A stretch of 64,000 bases of DNA from Voacanga thouarsii (Eukaryota; Streptophyta; Magnoliopsida; Gentianales; Apocynaceae). Below are positions 25,412 through 37,405 of the stretch, in pieces (position 1 is the first letter of the stretch; every line of letters starts with the position of its first letter). Below the pieces are notes generated by a model that was given only the letters and a program-made list of their open reading frames with translations, ran no database searches and had not been told where the DNA came from. The stretch is taken from positions 4,712,001 to 4,776,000 of the forward strand of contig JANUWF010000008.1 of NCBI GenBank assembly GCA_026120185.1. The letters run 5' to 3'. Position numbers and translations under genes: made by a program.

Positions 25412-27204
25412 TGAATGATCATGGAAAAACATCAAAGAAAATGCAGTGGAAAATTTTCAGTTTTTCTGAGCCACATCTAGAAGAGAGTACTTATTTTTTC
25501 TTACTAGTCGTGAATTAACCAATGTGGGGATGGGTTGCACTGGTATTTCTTGTGTTGGAAGGGAAAAAAAGGCACTTGCAGTTCAACAGGAATTCCTGGC
25601 AATATTCTATTCCTATGCATCCAACGTTTTTTTTTCTTTGTCTTTTGGAGTATGGCTCTACCTTATTCTTGGCGTTAGCTTGGTGAGAGCACCTTCTTAG
25701 ATAATCAAAACACTCTCCAAGAGAGATGGGAGAGAAAGGCCGAAAAAACCAGAGAGGGAAAAAAAGCTGGCAGCACACTAGAGGGAAAAAAACTTAAAAC
25801 CTAGTAGGTTTTTCTTCCCTCTCTTCTAGATATTTTTGGCCAGTCTTAGGAATTCAAAAAACCCTAAAGGCTGAAAATCATCAAGCCCTAATGGACTAGG
25901 TGTTGAGCTCTAAAAAACAGTCCAAGACTAGTCCAATCCTCTTAATTAATTAATTATCTTTCTGGGCCTCAATAAATATCCAAGACTAATTAATTAATTA
26001 ATTATTAATTGGACTCTTATTATATGTCAACATATATCAATCTAATTAATTAATTTATTCTAACCCCATTCTCTTAATTACTTAATTATCTTTTATGTGT
26101 CTTATTAAAAACCAAAGACTAATTATTTAATTCTACTTGGACTCTTAAAATAAATTTTATTTTTCTTCTAAATAATTACCCATTAAGCCTAGAACATGTC
26201 TAAACAACTTCAAGGTAACTTGAGCTACTTCGGGGATTAAGAGACATATTATTATATCTACTAAAATGACCAAAATATCATTACTATTAAATAACTGCAT
26301 TTTATCATTTTAAATATTTCTATTTATCACCATATGAAAATATTGACCCCAAGAATAATATTTCTTAAAGCAATATCTCCGACCTACAGGTGAAATGATA
26401 GAAATACCCCTCTAAGTAACACCCATCAAAGCAACAAGACATATATACTAACAACCATCTCAAAGACATCTACCATCCTTAGATTTCTAGTACGATAATT
26501 CATGACTCACTTGAATGTATTTGCTCACCATTGAAAGCTACCCAAAAGCACATATTCTAGAGTCACGTTCTCAGGGTCCTGGATCATTTAGATTATCCTG
26601 GATAATCACAAGGCGGTGATTAAACCTCACTAAGTGAAGTATAGAAACTCTTTTGCATGAGTCCGTCTTAACTGACAAGAGTAATACACCTAACATACAA
26701 GGATATTGATCTCACAAAAGAAACTCACCCAACATACATAAGTATAAAACCCTAGCTTCGCCAAACCACTAACTCACACTCAAGTATGAATGTATCTGTT
26801 TACGCTGTAGTAGTAATAGTCTTGTCTTTATAATTATAGTACTTTAAGAAAGACCACTACTACTGGTCTAGTTCTACGTGTTCAAAATATGCTTATTTTA
26901 TGATGTAAGTGAACTACTCACTAATTCAAGATTAACCACTCCTCATTGAAATTGATGGCATAACAGTCTTACCTTGATGAAATGCCCAATTCCATCAAAC
27001 GACTAAGAACTCAATTTTTTTGTGTGACAAGTACCTATGGTCTATACCTTACTGTGAAGAACGACCCAACACAGACCCTTACTTGTCATACATGGACCTT
27101 TAAATGTGCAATAATATAAGAAACAAACTAAATTGAATGAATAAATATCTTATTGCAATATGTTGATACAGAATACAAAGTCTTAGAGGGTATACTTTCC
27201 AACA
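25412..27204 (-). mobile_element. Solo LTR, copia-like family B, TSD ggcat
   Basis: Minus-strand start TGTTGGAAAGTATACCC at 27204 and end ...GATCATTCA at 25412; 1793 bp, against 1787 bp for the copy at 7494. The TSD ggcat is at 25407-25411 and 27205-27209. It shares many blocks with the other copy. Internal region absent. It sits inside the gypsy 3' LTR. Confidence 0.9.
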
Positions 27205-27819
27205 GGCATTAGTTCGTTCTCTCGTGATTGGAGTAGAATAGTAAATATATTTCTTCACCTCTTTGACAATAAATCAAAACTCTCACGGAGAATGGCTGAA
27301 TTTATGAATTGTAATTGAGATTAAATCTCAGCCTTTGGATGCCAAAGTAAGCTAAAAACAACATAAAAGTCGTGAAAATTAAAATATAAGCCAACTAAGC
27401 TATTACATAGAGAAAATCAGTTGAATCTAGGAAATCCCAAAGTAAGCCGACACTGGTTCCATAGCTCTAGCTGGCGCTGGTCTAAATTTTGCTAAACAAA
27501 CAACCGAATTCCCGTGTATAGCTGGCGCCAGTCCTAAGCCTTCAGTCGGCGTTGATTAGCTTCGATCTTGCTTCCCCTGTTTTCTCTAGAGTGGAGCTAG
27601 CGCTGTGTCAGAGTTCTCGTCAAGTGCCGGTTCTTCACTGTGTTGGTTCCTCAGCTCTTTGCTTACGTTTGAAACTTGAACGGACATCAACACTTAGTCT
27701 TGAGTTCTTTCAAATTCCATATGAGATTCATTCCATTTCAAATGTACCAAACTTACCTTCATAAATCCTTGAAGTCCCTCTTGAAATTTCTTGAGCCTAG
27801 CCCTTATCATTAGTCCTTG

Positions 27820-28435
27820 ATTGTTTGGTGGTTTGGTGTCTCCCCCTTCTTAAATTTGAGCATTATGATGGGATAGATTCTCATTAGTTCTCCCTTCTTG
27901 AATTGGATTCGCCCTCGAATGATCCTATTCAATGCCTTCATCAAAGGATGACAAGTTACTAACATTAAAGGTATTTCTAATATTAAAATCACCAGGCAAG
28001 TTAAGTATATAAGCATTATTCCCATATTTTTCAAGCACTTGAAAAGGTCCATCTCTTCTGGAATCAAGTTTCATCCTCATTTGCATTGGAATTATTTTTT
28101 TGGAAAAATGTACCCAAACCCAATCTCTGGGTTGAAATGTTACTTTCTTGATTCCTTTATTTCACTTCAAAGTAAGTTCTTTATTCTTCTTTATAATGTT
28201 GGCCTTAATCTTTACATGGAGTTCTTTGATCTTATCAGTCCTCTTTTCTCTTTTCATCGCTCACTTGATCACCTATTGATAAAGGTAACAAATCTAAATG
28301 TGTTAATGGATTAAAACCATAGACCACTTCAAAAGGAGAATGCAAAGTTATGGAATGTACAGAACGGTTGTCAGCAAATTCAATAAAATGTAGGTGATCC
28401 TCCTAAGTCTTCAAGTTTTTTTTTTTTTTTTTTTT
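27820..28435 (-). pseudogene. Gypsy integrase C-terminal region reaching into the 3' LTR
   Basis: The minus strand near 28060 reads RRDGPFQVLEKYGNNAYIL then LPGDFNIRNTFNVSNLSSF, the conserved GPF/Y end of chromoviral integrases. The frame continues through the polypurine tract (RANPIQEGRT) into the LTR. There a second frame carries GLMIRARLKKFQEGLQGFM, corresponding to the family motif (G-P-M-T-R-A-R-x-K) at the pol C-terminus. One stop precedes the tract and further shifts follow. Part of it is repeated in the 5' LTR near 42870. A T run of about 18 at 28417-28435 interrupts the frame upstream. Confidence 0.65.
27887..27903 (-). other. Polypurine tract of the gypsy element
   Basis: The minus strand reads tcaagaagggagaac directly before the LTR start (taatgagaatc). 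A second purine run, agaaggggga near 27845, lies inside the LTR in both copies and is not the functional tract. Confidence 0.75.
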
Positions 28436-28439
28436 GTAA

Positions 28440-29200
28440 TTGCTCTTAGAAGTTGTATGAGTCCTATTCACCACATCTATTTAGCCATCCATTTGTGGGT
28501 GACATGATGTGGAAAACAAGAAATTAGTACCAAGTTTATGCCACATAATAAGCTAAAAATGACTAAGAAATTTAGAACCTCTATCGAAGACAATGGTTTT
28601 TGGAATTTCATGCAATCTCATCACTTTCTTAAAGAACAAATCTACAATATAAGAGAAGCATTTTTAGTTTTTTAGAGAGATATGAAATGTACCATCTTGG
28701 AAAAATAGTCTACCATAAAAAATATTAAATCCTTTCCATTCTCACTTCTTGGTAAACCCAAAATAAAGTTCATGGAGATATCAATCCGAGGTGCAAGAAG
28801 AATAGGTAAAAGGGTGTATAGTCCATGAGGTAGGGAAGTAAACTTAGCTTTCTTACAAGTAATACATTGTCCAAAATGCTTTTCAACATCCATTTTCATC
28901 TTAGGCCAAAAGAAATGTTCTTGAAGAATTTTAAGGGTTTTGGCTATACCAAAGTGTCCTAGTAACCCTCCCTTATGTGGTTCCTTGACTAGTAACAACC
29001 TAATTGAACTCTTAGGCACACAAAGCTTTTCTTCCTTAAAAAAAAATCCCTCATGCCTATAAAATTTCTCAAAGGCACCCTTTTCACAAGCAAGAAATAT
29101 GGGACCAAAATCCTCATAATTGGTATATAAGTCTTTTAACAATGCAAAATCAAGTAGCCTAACATCCAAAGAGTTAAGCAAAGAATACCCTCATGAGAGT
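28440..29200 (-). pseudogene. Gypsy integrase: zinc-binding and catalytic core
   Basis: The HHCC zinc-binding region shows H-F-G-I-A-K-T then HFFWPKM and C-I-T-C-K near 28960-28850. The core begins at DISMNFILGLPRSENGKD. The family has D in SMDF, the first catalytic Asp; here it is N. Downstream frames with stops show [11 protein letters not shown] (second Asp present) and CHPQMDG, then IDVVNRT where the family has T-E-V-V-N-R, so the catalytic Glu is Asp. Integration would be lost on the first change alone. The first 169 codons (29181-28672) are open. Confidence 0.85.
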
Positions 29201-29620
29201 GCATCTGCCACAACATTTTCCTTACCTTTCTTGTACTTAATGACTTATAGAAAAGCTGCTATGAATTCCAACCATCTAGCATGTTGTTTTTTCAATTTGT
29301 GCTACCCCTTAAGATGTTTAAGGGATTCATGGTCGGTGTGGATAACAAACTCTTTGGGAAGAGGGTAATGTTGCCAATGGTTCAAGGTCTCACTAGGGCA
29401 TAGACTTCTTTGTCATAGATTGAATAGTTGAGTGTTACCTTAGAGAGTTTCTCGCTAAAATAGGCAATTGGTCATTCGTCTTGAGTAAGCACAGCTCCTA
29501 TTCGAGCCCCTCTCGCATCACATTCCACCTCAAAGGCTCTCTCAAAGTTTGGTAAGGAAAGTAGTGAAGCTTGGCTTAACCTCTCTTTAAGGGTGGTAAA
29601 GGCTTTTTCTTGGCTATCCT
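29200..29620 (-). pseudogene. Gypsy RNase H domain relic
   Basis: Minus-strand fragments in changing frames read FEVECDARGARIGAVL (first acidic residue), [10 protein letters not shown] (Glu), and [15 protein letters not shown] (second Asp) with a following KYKKGKENVVADALS. This is the Ty3 RNase H pattern (D-E-D-D). At least three stops are present. It joins the reverse transcriptase on its right and integrase on its left in the usual order. Confidence 0.8.
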
Positions 29621-29621
29621 T

Positions 29622-30447
29622 CTACTTAAACCCAATGAATTTCTTAACAATTTCAGTCAAATGAGTGGCTATGGTGATAAAGTTTCTAATAAACCTCCTA
29701 TAGAAACCAACAAGACCATGAAAACTCCGTACTTTGGTTGTAGTGGTTGGGGTTGGCCATTCTTGAATAGCTTTCACCTTCTCCTTATCCATTTCAATTG
29801 CTTGTGAACTCACTACATAACCAAGAAATGTGATCATTTCCAAACTAAAAAAACATTTGTTAAAATTAGCATAAAGTTTTTCTTTACGAAGAGCCACAAG
29901 AACATTTTTAAAATGCCCCAAATGATCCTTGAGTGACTTACTATAGATCAAAATATCATCAAAGTAGACAACCACAAACTTGCCAATGAATTCTTTCAAC
30001 ATATAGTGCATCAAACACATAAAAGTACTTGGAGCATTGGAAAGACCAAAGGGTATAACAAGCTACTCATATAATACTTGTTTTGTTTTTAAAGTGGTTT
30101 TCCACTAATTACCTTCCCTTATTCTTATTTTAGGATAACTTGATTTAAGATCAATTTTAGAAAACACACAAGTGCCATGAAGCTCATCAAATAAATCATA
30201 AAGTCTTGGAATTGGGTAGTGATACTTTACCATGGTGTTGTTGATTACCCTACAATCAACAAACATTCTCCATGTCCCATCTTTCTTGGGCATCAACAAT
30301 ACTGGAACCTCACAAGGATTTAAGCTCTCCCTAACATGTCCCTTGGCTAGCAACTCTTCCACTTGTCATTGAAGTTCTTTTGTCTCCTTCGGATTGCTCC
30401 TATAAGCTGGCTGGTTTGGAATGATAGCTTTGGGAACAAAATCAATT
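29622..30447 (-). pseudogene. Gypsy reverse transcriptase
   Basis: The open segments 30362-30105 and 30020-29622 are joined across a frame break at 30105-30020. In the first, PVLLMPKKDGTWRMFVDCR, KYHYPIPRLYDL and FSKIDLKSSYPKIRI give motifs up to A (catalytic Asp in KIDLKSSY). In the second, [12 protein letters not shown] gives the YxDD catalytic box and TFLGYVVS motif E. The following [16 protein letters not shown] begins the connection to RNase H. It converts the element RNA to DNA in family members. Both catalytic boxes are intact, but stops make the gene dead. Confidence 0.9.
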
Positions 30448-31210
30448 TAGTGTTCTATTCCCCTTAGTGGTAGCAAGCCTTTGGGTGTCTCTTTTGGAAA
30501 GACATCTTTAAACTCTTGAATGATAGCTGCAATTGCTTGAAGCAAAGAAAAAAACAGCTCGTTAGTAGAAAGAATGTCATTAGTAGTAGAAAATTCCTCT
30601 TTGGACACAAGAAGTAAAACGGATTCTTTTGCATCAATGGTCTCTACTATTTCACTTTCTTTAGCAAAGAAATTCACTCTTTTTTTCCTTCCATTCTCTT
30701 TTTGGTTCACTCTTATCTTTATAAGAAAATCTTTTTGTCCCTTAATTTTGCTCTCATCTTTTTTTCCTTCCTCTAAAGTTCTTTTCTCTCCCTCTCTTGC
30801 TTTTATTTTTCACTCTCCATACTCTTCATATTTTCCTTTTCCCTCAAAATCTTTTGATCATTTTATCCTTACTTGGAGTCAATGGATGCAAAGTCTACTT
30901 CACGCACTCCTTGTAAACTGCATTGGTATTCCTCCTCCTATCATATTTCACATGCCTATGATATTGACAACGTCTTTCTAGAACTAGGTGTCCTGCTTGC
31001 ATGGGTACCATATCACAAAACATCTCATCTTTGTATTATTCCATGTCAAATAAGACTAGCACTTGCTTGTTTATCCTCAACTCTCCACTATCATTCAACT
31101 AATGGAGTCTATAGGGCTTTGGGTGCTTCTTTGTTTCCATTCCTAATTCTTCTACCAAGCTAGCACTAATAACATGGGTGCAATTCCCACTATCAACTAC
31201 GATACTATAA
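30447..31210 (-). pseudogene. Gypsy protease and PR-RT linker
   Basis: Near 31205-31090 the minus strand reads VDSGNCTHVISASLVEELG, the aspartic protease segment (family: I-D-x-G-S-C-T-N-V-A-S). Here the motif is D-S-G. Then come KKHPKPYRLH and, after degraded sequence, the linker IIQEFKDVFPKE at about 30510 that precedes RT in chromoviruses. A segment of K/E-rich sequence (30710-30640) separates them. Frames are broken at several places. Confidence 0.75.
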
Positions 31211-31439
31211 GGCATGTGAAAATATTTTTCCTTTGTTGGTGTTCGACTTCTTTAATGGCTTGGGAACTCAAAGACCTTCTAACAACACCTAGTAATGAAC
31301 AATTTTATCCCACTGTTACTCCATCATCACTTGTTCTCTTCATCCTCTTGATCTTCACACTTTCTATCCCCTGCATCCTCTTCTTAGGTTAAGATTTCCC
31401 CAAAGTCATTGGTGTACGTATTCCTTTCACTTGGACACT

Positions 31440-32504
31440 TATGGGCAGTGTCCATAGTCAAGACACTTAAAACAATTAATATCTCGATTTCTTTGAGGTC
31501 TCTCTTGAACCTTCCATTTCTTTTTGTTCTAACCCTCTTTTGGTTTGTTCATTTCCCTTGCTGATGGTTTATGAATCTCTTCCTTTCTTGGAGTTGGTTT
31601 ACTTGTGGTACTAGTGTTATGGTTGGTAGGTTTCACAAATGATCTCCTCCATACTTATTTTTCAACTTTAATTGCCATATGAACCATCTTTTCTAGAGTG
31701 TTATATGAATACAATACCACTACATTCGCAATTTGCATATTCAAACCACTCAAGAATCATGCAATAGTAGCTCTAGGATCTTCATTTATGTTGGCTCTCA
31801 TCATAGTGATCTCCATCTCTTTATGATAGTCTTCAACACTCTTGTTCCCTTGCCTTAATACTTGCAACCTTTGATTAGACTCATTGTAATAGTGAAGAAG
31901 AACAAACCTATTCCTTATTAGGTTCTTCGTTAACTCCCAAGTAGTAACAGTTGATCCCCCATTCGCTTTCTTTGAATAGACACTTGATCCCACCATACTT
32001 AGGCATACTCGAAGAAATTAGAGATAGCTAACTTCACCTTTGTTCTTTCACTATATCCATGGTACTTAAACAAGATTTCCATTTTCATTCTCTCTCAAAG
32101 TATAATTCCGGATCACTTTTTCCAAGGAATAATGGCGCCTTCATCTTCATGCTCATTATCTCCTTTTCTTTATCATTTTCCTCTCTTCTTCCACCTCTAT
32201 TTCCAAATCCCTTGTCTTGATACCCATGGTCCTTTTTTTATCCTTCCTTATCCCAATCTTGCACTTTCTCAAAATTCTTTTCCAAATCTCAAATATTATT
32301 CCCGTCATATCTCCCATTCATTCTTCCTTTTCCTCTTCTCATGCCTTGCCTTCTTCCTCCTCTTATGGGTGCTTGTTGATACCCTCCCAAGGAATGTTCA
32401 TCCCATGTTTCACCTTGTTGCTCATATAGTGGAGGAGTAGTTTGGTATTCATCTCTCACCCTACGGCTAACATTTGGTCTTTGTCCGCTTCTTTGAACAA
32501 CATT
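31440..32504 (-). pseudogene. Gypsy gag, C-terminal half (right part cut by copia C)
   Basis: The open segment 31996-31757 reads TTWELTKNLIRNRFV, YYNESNQRLQVLRQG and NKSVEDYHKEMEITMMRAN, the Retrotrans_gag pattern of chromoviruses. To its left a zinc-knuckle relic CFKCLDYGH lies near 31470; the following Cys is displaced by a stop. To its right, 32040-32504 is an R/G/S-rich, stop-laden portion. The gene resumes at 40748 beyond the copia insertion. Gag forms the particle that packages element RNA. Confidence 0.8.
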
Positions 32505-33995
32505 TGTCAGGATTCTTGGACTTCTAAACGTGAAAAATATCTACGAATCCCTTCCGAGGACCAAAGTCAAACGATTTAGGTTGATCAAGGATTTATGGAA
32601 TTACCTCTATATTATTGGAAGGAAGACTTCTGCCCTCAGATTTCCAGGTATATGTGCATTTCAGACGATTACCAGATGCTACAATGCGCGAACATCCTCT
32701 ATCGGATATACACGACGAACTCAGTTTCTCACCTGAGAGTGCTAGTGCCTAGGGTTTTGAGAGGCTAAATTTATAGCTCTAGAGGCACAAAAATTCTATG
32801 AGAAGTCTACCACAAGAAGATGGTTAGGGTTTTCTTTTAAAACTACACGAACTTCTTGGAGTCTAGCTCTCATCATATCTTATTTTAAGTTCAAATTAAA
32901 TTAAAAGAATATTATAAGATTTTGTTATTATCTTGATAATTTAACTCATTTATTTATTAAGTTAAATTATTATAATCTAGACATCATCAAGATATATCGT
33001 ATGTGGATATATTTCCACATTCATTGTATCTGGTCATTTTTCTAGGTTCGATGAACCTAGACACATTTTCAGATACAATGAACTTGGTCACCAGAAAAAT
33101 AACCTAACATGTTCGCTTAATGTGTAACCTTATAAATTCATTTGACACTGGTAGTATAGCCAAATAATATTTAATTGGCCTACAAGTTATAAGTGATTTT
33201 TAGCAAAATATTATAATTATCCAAGTTAAATGAAGATTAGTGATCTCTTTGAACCAAGTCCTAACTTTATATTTAGTCCTTTTATCACACGATATCCAGA
33301 TTAAGTATAAGGCATGGAGCTTGTCATCTTTATTAAGCCTAATCAACTATTTATTGATCTTATAGTAGATTGTTTAAACAAATGATATTAATTTTTCAAA
33401 TTGATATAGTTGAGCACAACCATGCATTTTAATAATTTAACTTATCAAGGGGCCCATGGACATCTCTCCTAAGAATAAGAGGGACAAATTCCATCACTAT
33501 CATTCTTATTCCTCTCCCTAGTTTATTCTATATTCAACAGTAGTCTAATTTATTATATGATTAAAAATAAGTTTAGAGGACGTCAAGATATAGAATTTAG
33601 CAAGTAGGAAACTATAATAAATGCAGGTTGAAGGACTATTAATATCATTATGGCTAGAAAGTACTTATGACATGTCCTATGAAGTATTCTCACAGTGGGT
33701 TATGTCCACTACAATGTTCTCTAATATTTAATTATGTTTTGACTTGATATCTCATATATCCATAACTAGTAAAACATAGCCATCAAATAAAAAACATACT
33801 AATCTTAATTTATTATTGTTCCACTATTAATAATAATCAATCAGAGATAATTTAAGAATAGTCATTGTATTTGTTATAGGGTTTTACTATGATGATCACA
33901 AAACTAAATGCACTATTCATGAAAAGAAATGCCTCATATTATTAGATAATACATAAAGAAAATAGTATAAGTACAAATTGGGCATATCCCTAACA
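32505..33995 (-). mobile_element. 3' LTR of copia C
   Basis: Minus-strand start TGTTAGGGATATGCCC at 33995 and end ...AATCCTGACA at 32505. It aligns along its length with 39240-40747 and with the solo LTR at 19243. Substitutions between the two LTRs are frequent by eye, so the insertion is not recent. Confidence 0.92.
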
Positions 33996-34010
33996 ATCTC
34001 CTACTTGCAG
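33996..34010 (-). other. Polypurine tract of copia C
   Basis: The minus strand reads ctgcaagtaggagat directly before TGTTAGGG. Confidence 0.8.
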
Positions 34011-34700
34011 TAAGACCAATTTGACATAAATTGTAATCCTATTAATCTAGTATGACTATCATGTTTAGATGATATGAAAGGCTTTGTCAGTGGATCTGCA
34101 ATATTTTCATCAGTTGATACCTTGCATACTTTTACATTTCCTCTATCAACAATTTCTCGAATGAGACGAAAACGTCTAAGTATATGTTTGGATTGCTGAA
34201 GTGATCTTGGTTCCTTAGATTGTGCAATGGCTTCATTATTGTCACAATAAAGATCCATTGAGTTCACAATACTAGGAACTATATCTACTTCTGTAATGAA
34301 CTTTCTGATTTAAATTGCTTTTTTAGCTGTAGCTGAGGCAGCTACATTCTTAGCTTTTGTAGTAGAATCGGCCACAGTGTCTTATTTTGAACTTTTTCAG
34401 CTTACAACACCTCCATTCAAACAAAATTGAAAACCTAATTATAATCTGCAATCATCTATGTTGGACTAAAAACTAGCATCAGTGTAACCATTTATAACTA
34501 GCTCGCCTTCTTGTCCTCCATAAACTAAGAACATATCTTTAGTTCTTTTTAAGTACTTCAGTATGTTCTTGATAGTAGTCTAGTGTGGCTCTCTAGGATT
34601 TGATGGAACCTACTCATCATGATCAATGCATGTGAGACATTGGGTCGAGTACATAACCTGATATACATGATAGATCTTATAGCGGAAGCGTATGTTATCT
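34001..34700 (-). pseudogene. Copia C RNase H
   Basis: The last open segment (34267-34001) reads DLYCDNNEAIAQSKEP, the third acidic position of copia RNase H, followed by SKHILRRFRLIREI, the His-containing block, then STDENIADPLTKPF, the usual C-terminus of copia pol. Upstream (34700-34270) the frame is broken by stops, including around the ASTTKAKN-like block that should carry the Glu. It degrades the RNA strand during reverse transcription. Confidence 0.85.
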
Positions 34701-34707
34701 TGTTCAT

Positions 34708-35520
34708 TCACTCTTCTTCATACTTCGTGGAAGGACTTTGAGTTTTACTGAGCTTAATGTCATGTGACATTGGCAATAATTCTCTCTTAGAGTTTTGCAT
34801 ACTGAACCTTTTCAATACATTGTCAACGTATGCACTTTGACTTAGGCCAATTATCATTCTAGAGCTATCTCTATAGATCCTTACACCTAAAATATAGGCA
34901 GCTTCATCTAAGTCTTTCATTGAGAAACAATTTCCTAACCATGTTTTAATACTTTGTAGAGTTAGGATGCCATTTCCAATGAGTAAGATGTCATCAACAT
35001 AAAGTACTGAAAAGACTATTGCATTCCCACTGGTTTTTTTATAAACATAAGGCTCATCTTCATTTTTGATAAAGTCAAATTCTTTAATTGCTTTATCAAA
35101 ATGAAGATTCCTGCTTCTAGATGCGTGCTGCAATCCGTAAATGGATCTTTGAAGCTTGTACATTTTATTAGAATTCAAAGGATCATCAAAACCCTCAAAT
35201 TGTGCCATGTACACATCCTCAAGTAAGTTTCCATTAAGGAGCACTTTTAACATCCATTTGCCAAATCTTATAATCATAATATGCTGTTATGGCAAGAAGA
35301 ATTCTAATAGATTTAAGCATTACAACTAGTGAAAAGGTTTCATCATAGTCTATACTATGAGTTTGTCTATAACCTTTTGCTATCAGTCGTGCTTTGTAAG
35401 TATGCACATTTCCTTCTATGTCTATTTTCTTTTTGAAAACCCATTTGCATCTAATGGTTTTTGAACCTTCAGATGCATTAACCAAAGTCTAGACTTGGTT
35501 ATCATACATGGCTTACATCT
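34708..35520 (-). pseudogene. Copia C reverse transcriptase
   Basis: Two overlapping open frames, 35485-35234 and 35277-34708, are shifted relative to each other near 35250, at the point where IWQMDVKS (motif A, catalytic Asp) should pass into A-F-L-N-G-N-L. The first carries IRCKWVFKKK and KARLIAKGYRQ; the second carries LQRSIYGLQHASRS, VLYVDDILLIGN (YVDD box) and MKDLDEAAYILGVRI. One frameshift thus separates an otherwise well-kept RT. Confidence 0.92.
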
Positions 35521-35674
35521 CAGACTTCATGGCCTCTAGCCATTTTCTAGAGTCAGAACTCTTAATGGCATCTTGATAGGAAGTGGACTCATCATTAGCC
35601 ATGAGCTCCACATTGTGATCGTCAGTGATGAGAAATCTATATCTCTTAGGTTGTTGACGAACCCTATCAGATCT

Positions 35675-36700
35675 TTAAGGTCCTTGTTCTATAGAAGTAG
35701 GCTCACCTTGGACTTGTGAGCTATCTAATTGAGGTTCATTAGTCGGTTGAGATACTAATTGTGGCTCTTGAATCTTATCAAGATGTATTTTACTCTCACT
35801 AATTCTTTTGGAAATAAATTCTTTTTCAAGAAAGAATCCATTTCGTACAACAATTACTCTATTTTTCATAGGGAGATAAAATTGGTATCCTTTAGTTTCC
35901 TTAGAATACCCCACAAATATGAATTTATCTAATTTTGGTGTAAGTTTATAAGATAATAAACACATTATATAAACTTTGCAACCCCAAATCTTGAGAAACA
36001 ACAAAGTAGGTCGTCTCCTAATCCATATCTCATATGGAGTTTTTTTAACCAATTTAAATGGGACCTGATTTAGTATGACGCAACAGTCTCTAGGGCATAA
36101 CCCAAAAAGGAGATTGGAAGATCTATTTGACTCATCATGGATCAAACTATATCTAATAAAGTCAATTTCTCCATTCAGATACACCATTCCATTGAGGTGT
36201 TCCTACTGAAGTTAATTGGGAGATAATTCCATAATTCTTAAGATACTCGTTAAACTCGTGATTTAAGTATTTACCACTTTGATCTGATTGAAGTGTCTTG
36301 ATACTTTTGCCAAGTTGATTTTGTACTTCATTTTAAAATTCTTTGAATTTCTGGAACAATTCAGATTTATGTTTCAACAGATATAGGTAGTCATATATGC
36401 TGAAATCATCCGTAAATGCAATGAAGTACTGAAATCTTCCTCTAGCATGTGTATTCATTGGTTCACAAACATCATTATGTATTAGACCCAATAAATTAGT
36501 TGCCCTTTCATTTTGTCCCTTAAAAGGTGCCTTAGTAATTTTGCCTAATAAACAAGAATCATATGTTTTGTAAGATTTTAAATCAAACAAATTTAAAAGC
36601 CCATTATTATGAAGTCTTGTAATATGTTTCTCATTTATATGGCCCAAACAACAATGCCAGAAGTAAGTTTGATTTAAATCATTGGATTTCAATCTCTTAG
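35675..36700 (-). pseudogene. Copia C integrase with GAG_pre-integrase domain
   Basis: The segment 36692-36333 begins with WHCCLGHINEKHI and later C-L-L-G-K (zinc-binding HHCC; the first CxxC Cys is replaced, Y-D-S-C). It then carries LIHNDVCEPM (first catalytic Asp) and YFIAFTDDFS. After broken sequence containing a DQSGKYLN-like second Asp block (36300-36240), the segment 36187-35675 holds the C-terminal part: VPFKLVKKTPYEIW, KIWGCKVYI, KFIFVGYSKETKGYQFY. The start of the last segment is set by a stop, not by a real initiator. Confidence 0.88.
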
Positions 36701-36704
36701 TATT

Positions 36705-37250
36705 AATGTTATAGATAGACTTGTTTAAGAAGATCTGAGAAGTTTAAGAATATAGAGCCCATTTGATAATGAGGCATCTCCATAAAAATGCCATTTTTAT
36801 TAATGGAGCGAATGTTATTCCTAATAAAAAATTCAAAACCTTCTAAATCTAAATAAGAAACCGAAATAATATTCCTACATATAGTAAGAAAATAAAAACA
36901 ATCATTCAATTCTAAAACAATCTCACTGGGCAAAATTAATTCAAAAGCTCCTACTGCTACTACAGCAACTTTTGCTCCATTCGCAACTTGTAGGTCCACC
37001 TCGCATTTTGCCAAGGCTCTACTCATTTTTAAACCCTACATATTTACGCAAATGTGAGATCCACAACCGTTATCCAATACCCATGAATCAGAAGTACCTA
37101 AATTAATTTCTATAACATAAATACCTGAAGCAGTAGTCTTACTGTCGTTCTTCTTCTTTGCTTCCAAGTAGAGCTTGCAATTTTTTAATCAATGTCATTA
37201 TTCACCACAATGTTAGCAAGCTCACTTCTTTCATATCTTGGCCTTAGGTT
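36705..37250 (-). pseudogene. Copia C protease and zinc knuckle
   Basis: Near 37090 the minus strand reads SWVLDNGCGSHIC, the aspartic protease box. The family has D-T-G and this copy D-N-G, a change at the active-site loop. Downstream is CEVDLQVANGAKVAVVAVG (37026-36709). Upstream, near 37200, a degraded zinc knuckle (C-x2-C-G-E-x-x-H-W) runs into KLYLEAKKK. A stop separates the protease box from the rest. Confidence 0.8.
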
Positions 37251-37405
37251 TGGACTTGAACATGCACTTAGCCTTGTCCTTGCCTTTACTAGGCATGACT
37301 TTTCCCTTTCGGTTTTTCTTTTTCCCTTTCCCTTTTTAAACTATTAGAACACTAGTAGCATTCTTCTTAATGTTCAGTTCTACTTATTTTAGTATCATGT
37401 GCAAT

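Larger units (their letters stand above)
22973..27886 (-). mobile_element. 3' LTR of the gypsy element, with two solo LTRs inside
   Basis: Minus-strand start TAATGAGAATC at 27886 (TG to TA) and end ...GGGCTATATCA at 22973. Without the nested units it is about 1365 bp against 1113 bp for the 5' LTR. The extra 250 bp (25258-25411 plus 27205-27308) is absent from the 5' copy, which jumps from aattaagct to attgtaattgag near 42375. The LTR carries an (AT)n at 25209-25240 and the GC-rich cggcgtt/ggcgcc modules at 27460-27610. Confidence 0.85.

Noticed and set aside
30574..32440. Several plus-strand frames of 70-135 codons
   Set aside because: They are antisense shadows of the gypsy gag-protease-RT relics on the minus strand.
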